64,000 nucleotides of DNA from Cryptoclostridium sp036644995. Lineage in GTDB: Bacteria > Bacillota > Dehalobacteriia > UBA7702. The translations under genes were made by a program, and so were the position numbers. Location of the stretch: the NCBI GenBank assembly GCA_036644995.1, contig JAVXOZ010000002.1, positions 62,001-126,000 on the forward strand, given 5' to 3'. Under the pieces are notes generated by a model that saw only the letters and a program-made list of their open reading frames with translations, made no database searches and was not told the DNA's origin. Shown one piece after another: positions 61,666-64,000 of this stretch; within the stretch, counting starts at the first letter, position 1; the number at the start of each line of letters is the position of its first letter.

Positions 61666-61827
61666 CAGGCTTTGGATAAAGTCTGATATTCGGCAAAATC
61701 CCTTCCCATCCACTGCTTATGTATATCTATGTACACTGCACAGCCGTTGCTCAGGGAGTTTTACCGAATCTAAGGCTTTCTTAACAGTCTGGCATCTTGT
61801 CAAACAACTATGTTTTTTGACAATCTG
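61664..61827 (+). repeat. Hairpin element R9 (long form)
   Basis: CAGGCTTTGGATAAAGTCTG at the left, CTTTCTTAACAGTCTG at the right of the stem; the right end is TGACAATCTG. An 8-bp direct repeat, ATTAAAGT, flanks it exactly (61656-61663 and 61828-61835). Before insertion the DUF1648 gene would have ended AAG-TAA instead of AAG-TGA, with the same protein. Confidence 0.9.
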
Positions 61828-61907
61828 ATTAAAGTAAATTTTTCAGGGGTTTAAATTATTAAACTAAAGTAGGGAATTTAACGTAAATTTTATTGGAGGG
61901 ATTAAAT

Positions 61908-62465
61908 ATGATACCCACAAGAGAAGAAGCTTGGAACTTGCTATGCGAATATAATGAAACTGAATCTTTGCAAAAACACGGTCTTGCGGTAGAAGGTGTT
62001 ATGCGGCATTTTGCCAAGATAAATGGTGAAGATGAAGATAAGTGGGGCATTATTGGGCTGCTTCACGATTTGGATTATGAAAAATATCCAGATGAACATT
62101 GTGCTAAAACCAGAGAAATAATGACAGGTTTGGATATCGACGAATACTATATTCATGCCATTGAATGCCATGGCTTTGGGATGTGCACCGATGTTGAACC
62201 CAAGGAAACAATGGAAATTGTACTTTATACCATTGATGAATTAACGGGATTGATTACCGCTGCGGCTTTGATGCGGCCTTCAAAAAGCGTAATGGATATG
62301 GAGCTTAAATCCGTGAAAAAGAAATTTAAAGATAAAAAATTTGCAGCAGGAGTAAACCGTGATGTAATAAGCCAAGGGGCAGATAAATTGGGTATGGCTC
62401 TTGATGAAATTATTGAAGAAACAATTATGGGAATGCGTGAAGTACATGAAGCTTTGGGGCTATAA
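61908..62465 (+). CDS. HD domain protein
   Basis: A 185-residue protein with an HD-type phosphohydrolase core: HGLAVEGVMRHFA, then LLHDLDYEKYPDEH with the His-Asp pair, then HAIECHGFG. Members of this small group hydrolyse phosphate esters or are uncharacterised; the substrate is unknown. ATG at 61908 is chosen with TTGGAGGG 8 nt upstream; the frame is open five codons further up without a site. Confidence 0.82.
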   Translation: MIPTREEAWNLLCEYNETESLQKHGLAVEGVMRHFAKINGEDEDKWGIIGLLHDLDYEKYPDEHCAKTREIMTGLDIDEYYIHAIECHGFGMCTDVEPKETMEIVLYTIDELTGLITAAALMRPSKSVMDMELKSVKKKFKDKKFAAGVNRDVISQGADKLGMALDEIIEETIMGMREVHEALGL

Positions 62466-62602
62466 TTAAGCTTTGAAAAATGACACTGACACTCGCTTAA
62501 AATAGTTTATATTTTTGCTAAATACTTATATCATCCCTTTTCTATCAAATTTTCTTTTACTACTTTTATCTTGAACTCATAACTATATTTTGACATAAAA
62601 AT

Positions 62603-62662
62603 ACCGACCTCCTTAGTTAGATGTTTTAGGTCTAACTTTTGGGGGTCGGTTCATTTTGTTCT
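62603..62662 (+). terminator. Terminator-like hairpin between convergent genes
   Basis: ACCGACC (62603-62609) pairs with GGTCGGT (62644-62650), and inside it AGTTAGA with TCTAACT. Downstream is TCATTTTGTTCTTTTTTT. It probably ends the HD gene and may also serve the Mrp gene from the other side. The rest of 62466-62675 is empty. Confidence 0.7.
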
Positions 62663-62675
62663 TTTTTTGAATGTT

Positions 62676-63512
62676 TTATTTGATTAGGGATTCCACTTTG
62701 TTGCCTATGTTATTATCCCAGTGGTTGGGGAAGATTTTAATTCCGCCATTATCTGCAGAGCTTGCCAGTTCCGGACAGATGGGGAGTTTGCCCAATACTT
62801 CTAAATTAAATTCTTTGGCGGTTTCTTCCACATGGCTTTTGCCAAAAATTTCTACTTTTTTATGGCAATCAGGGCATTCCATATAGGACATATTTTCCAC
62901 AATGCCCAAAATTGGAATATTCATATGTTGTGCCATGTTTACGGCTTTGGAAACTATCATCGATACCAATTCTTGAGGTGAAGTTACGATTACAAGACCA
63001 TCCACAGGGAGGGACTGGAAAACCGTTAATGGTACATCACCTGTGCCCGGAGGCATATCCACAAACATAAAATCCACATCGCCCCAAAAAACATCGGTCC
63101 AAAATTGTTTTACTACTCCACCAATCATGGGACCACGCCAAATAACCGGGGATTTTTCATCTTCCAATAAAAAATTGATGGACATTATTTTCACGCCACT
63201 ATCAGAAGTGAGGGGAATTATACCCATTTCTGAAGTTTCCGCACGGGCATGAACTCCAAAGGCTTGGGGGATAGATGGCCCTGTGAGGTCTGCATCTAAA
63301 ATGGCGGTGTTGTAACCACGATTTTTCATATCCAATGCCAAGAGAGATGTTACCATAGATTTGCCAACTCCGCCTTTGCCGCTGACTATACCTATGACTT
63401 TTTTGATTTTGCTCATGGCATTTGCCGGTGCTGAAAAATCTGTTTTTCTGCTATCGCAATCTTCTTTACAAGTTTTACATTTTGTATCGTCACAATTTTC
63501 AGGTTTTGTCAT
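62676..63512 (-). CDS. Mrp/Nbp35-family iron-sulfur cluster carrier ATPase
   Basis: A 278-residue P-loop protein. GKGGVGKS at residues 45-52 is the deviant Walker A of the MinD/Mrp family; DADLTGPSIP and DMPPGTGD are the family switch motifs. The N-terminus has Cys7, 12, 15 and 19, and YMECPDC near the C-terminus has the CxxC that bridges a cluster in the dimer, together the Nbp35-like layout. It likely carries 4Fe-4S clusters to apoproteins, of which the window has several. Good site (GGGAGG) upstream. Confidence 0.9.
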   Translation of the reverse strand: MTKPENCDDTKCKTCKEDCDSRKTDFSAPANAMSKIKKVIGIVSGKGGVGKSMVTSLLALDMKNRGYNTAILDADLTGPSIPQAFGVHARAETSEMGIIPLTSDSGVKIMSINFLLEDEKSPVIWRGPMIGGVVKQFWTDVFWGDVDFMFVDMPPGTGDVPLTVFQSLPVDGLVIVTSPQELVSMIVSKAVNMAQHMNIPILGIVENMSYMECPDCHKKVEIFGKSHVEETAKEFNLEVLGKLPICPELASSADNGGIKIFPNHWDNNIGNKVESLIK

Positions 63513-63637
63513 AATAATTTCCTCCCAATTTAATAACTGCTTTTAAAAACTTTACGGTAAGCTAATATCTTCATTATATGCCTCGGTGTGATTTATGTAA
63601 AGTACAAGGTTTCTGTTATTGTGTCACAAAATTTGCC

Positions 63638-63666
63638 TTGTATACACTTAATATAAGGTGTATAAT
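63638..63666 (+). promoter_or_regulatory. Promoter of the pyridoxal/pyridoxamine kinase gene, with overlapping palindrome
   Basis: TTGTAT (63638-63643), 17 nt, TATAAT (63661-63666). TATACACTT (63641-63649) and AGGTGTATA (63656-63664) form an inverted repeat across the spacer, a plausible operator. Confidence 0.65.
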
Positions 63667-63699
63667 ATACTGAAACGTATTTTATAGAGGTGTTTATTT

Positions 63700-64000
63700 A
63701 TGGAAAGACAAAAAAGAGTGGTGGCAATCCACGATATTTCCTGCGTGGGGAAGTGTTCATTAACTGTGGCATTGCCTATATTATCCGCTATGGGAGTGGA
63801 AACCAGTATTATACCCACTGCGGTTTTATCTACCCACACCGGTGGGTTTGAAGGTTATACTTATAGAGATTTGACCGAGGATATAATGCCCATTGTTAAC
63901 CATTGGCAAACTTTGGATTTACAGGTAGATGCGGTTTATACCGGTTTTTTGGGTTCTTTTGAGCAAATTGATTTGATGAAACAAATTTTTAAAACTTTTA
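63700..64000 (+). CDS. Pyridoxal/pyridoxamine kinase, N-terminal part (3' end outside window)
   Basis: About 100 residues are visible. They read VVAIHDISCVGKCSLTVALP, then TAVLSTHTGGFEGYTYRDL, matching the PdxK/PdxY ribokinase-like family that phosphorylates vitamin B6 vitamers. The catalytic Gly-rich loop lies beyond the window. GAGGTG lies 8 nt before ATG 63700. Confidence 0.88.
   Translation, partial: MERQKRVVAIHDISCVGKCSLTVALPILSAMGVETSIIPTAVLSTHTGGFEGYTYRDLTEDIMPIVNHWQTLDLQVDAVYTGFLGSFEQIDLMKQIFKTF

Overview
The window is a 64 kb piece of a low-GC Bacillota chromosome, most likely a clostridial lineage. The signs are the gene order rpoB-rpoC-L7Ae-like-rpsL-rpsG-fusA-tuf followed by the joined S10/spc/alpha cluster, rpsD placed between rpsK and rpoA, zinc-ribbon forms of several ribosomal proteins, GGAGG ribosome binding sites, and frequent GTG/TTG starts. 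EF-Tu carries a four-cysteine insertion that I remember from Peptococcaceae-like Clostridia, so that group is my tentative guess. One run of 100 N at 54679-54778 marks an assembly gap inside a tandem repeat.

Layout. 1-5134 (+): the end of a radical SAM protein, a short ArgA-type acetyltransferase, argH, a DUF362 ferredoxin-like protein and an iron-sulfur aldo/keto reductase. 5618-11749 (-): a BAAT-type hydrolase, then an agmatine deiminase operon transcribed ptcA-aguD-aguA-arcC, which turns agmatine into putrescine, CO2, ammonia and ATP. 12057-17461 (+): a five-gene peptide/nickel-type ABC importer with a His-rich ATPase tail and a possible transcription attenuator. 17853-19693 (-): two EamA exporters. 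19850-25787 (+): lgt, aroK, an acyl-carrier-like protein, two flavoproteins, a tiny membrane protein and a K+ channel. 26868-54363 (+): RNA polymerase, elongation factors and ribosomal proteins, with secY, adk, map and infA. 55091-59409 (+): ecfA1-ecfA2-ecfT, truA, rplM, rpsI. 59410-64000: small Cys-rich and membrane proteins, an HD protein, an Mrp/Nbp35 ATPase (-) and the start of a pyridoxal/pyridoxamine kinase.

The core genes are ordinary. The unusual content lies between them. Nine copies of a 120-165 bp hairpin element (called R1-R9 here) sit in intergenic spaces, three of them in tandem before the rpoB promoter. Several are bounded by direct repeats of 8 to 21 bp immediately outside a constant right end (CAATCTG), so they look like inserted, non-autonomous mobile elements. 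Three further hairpins (D1-D3) share only the apex, CTTATGTA...TACACTGCA, on unrelated arms. All twelve point the same way on the + strand, whatever the direction of nearby genes. One insertion (R8) has replaced the C-terminus of a small Cys-rich protein. Other insert-like segments occur after aroK, between ecfT and truA, and between rplQ and ecfA1 (a 19-bp tandem array). No transposase, CRISPR array, tRNA or rRNA gene was seen.
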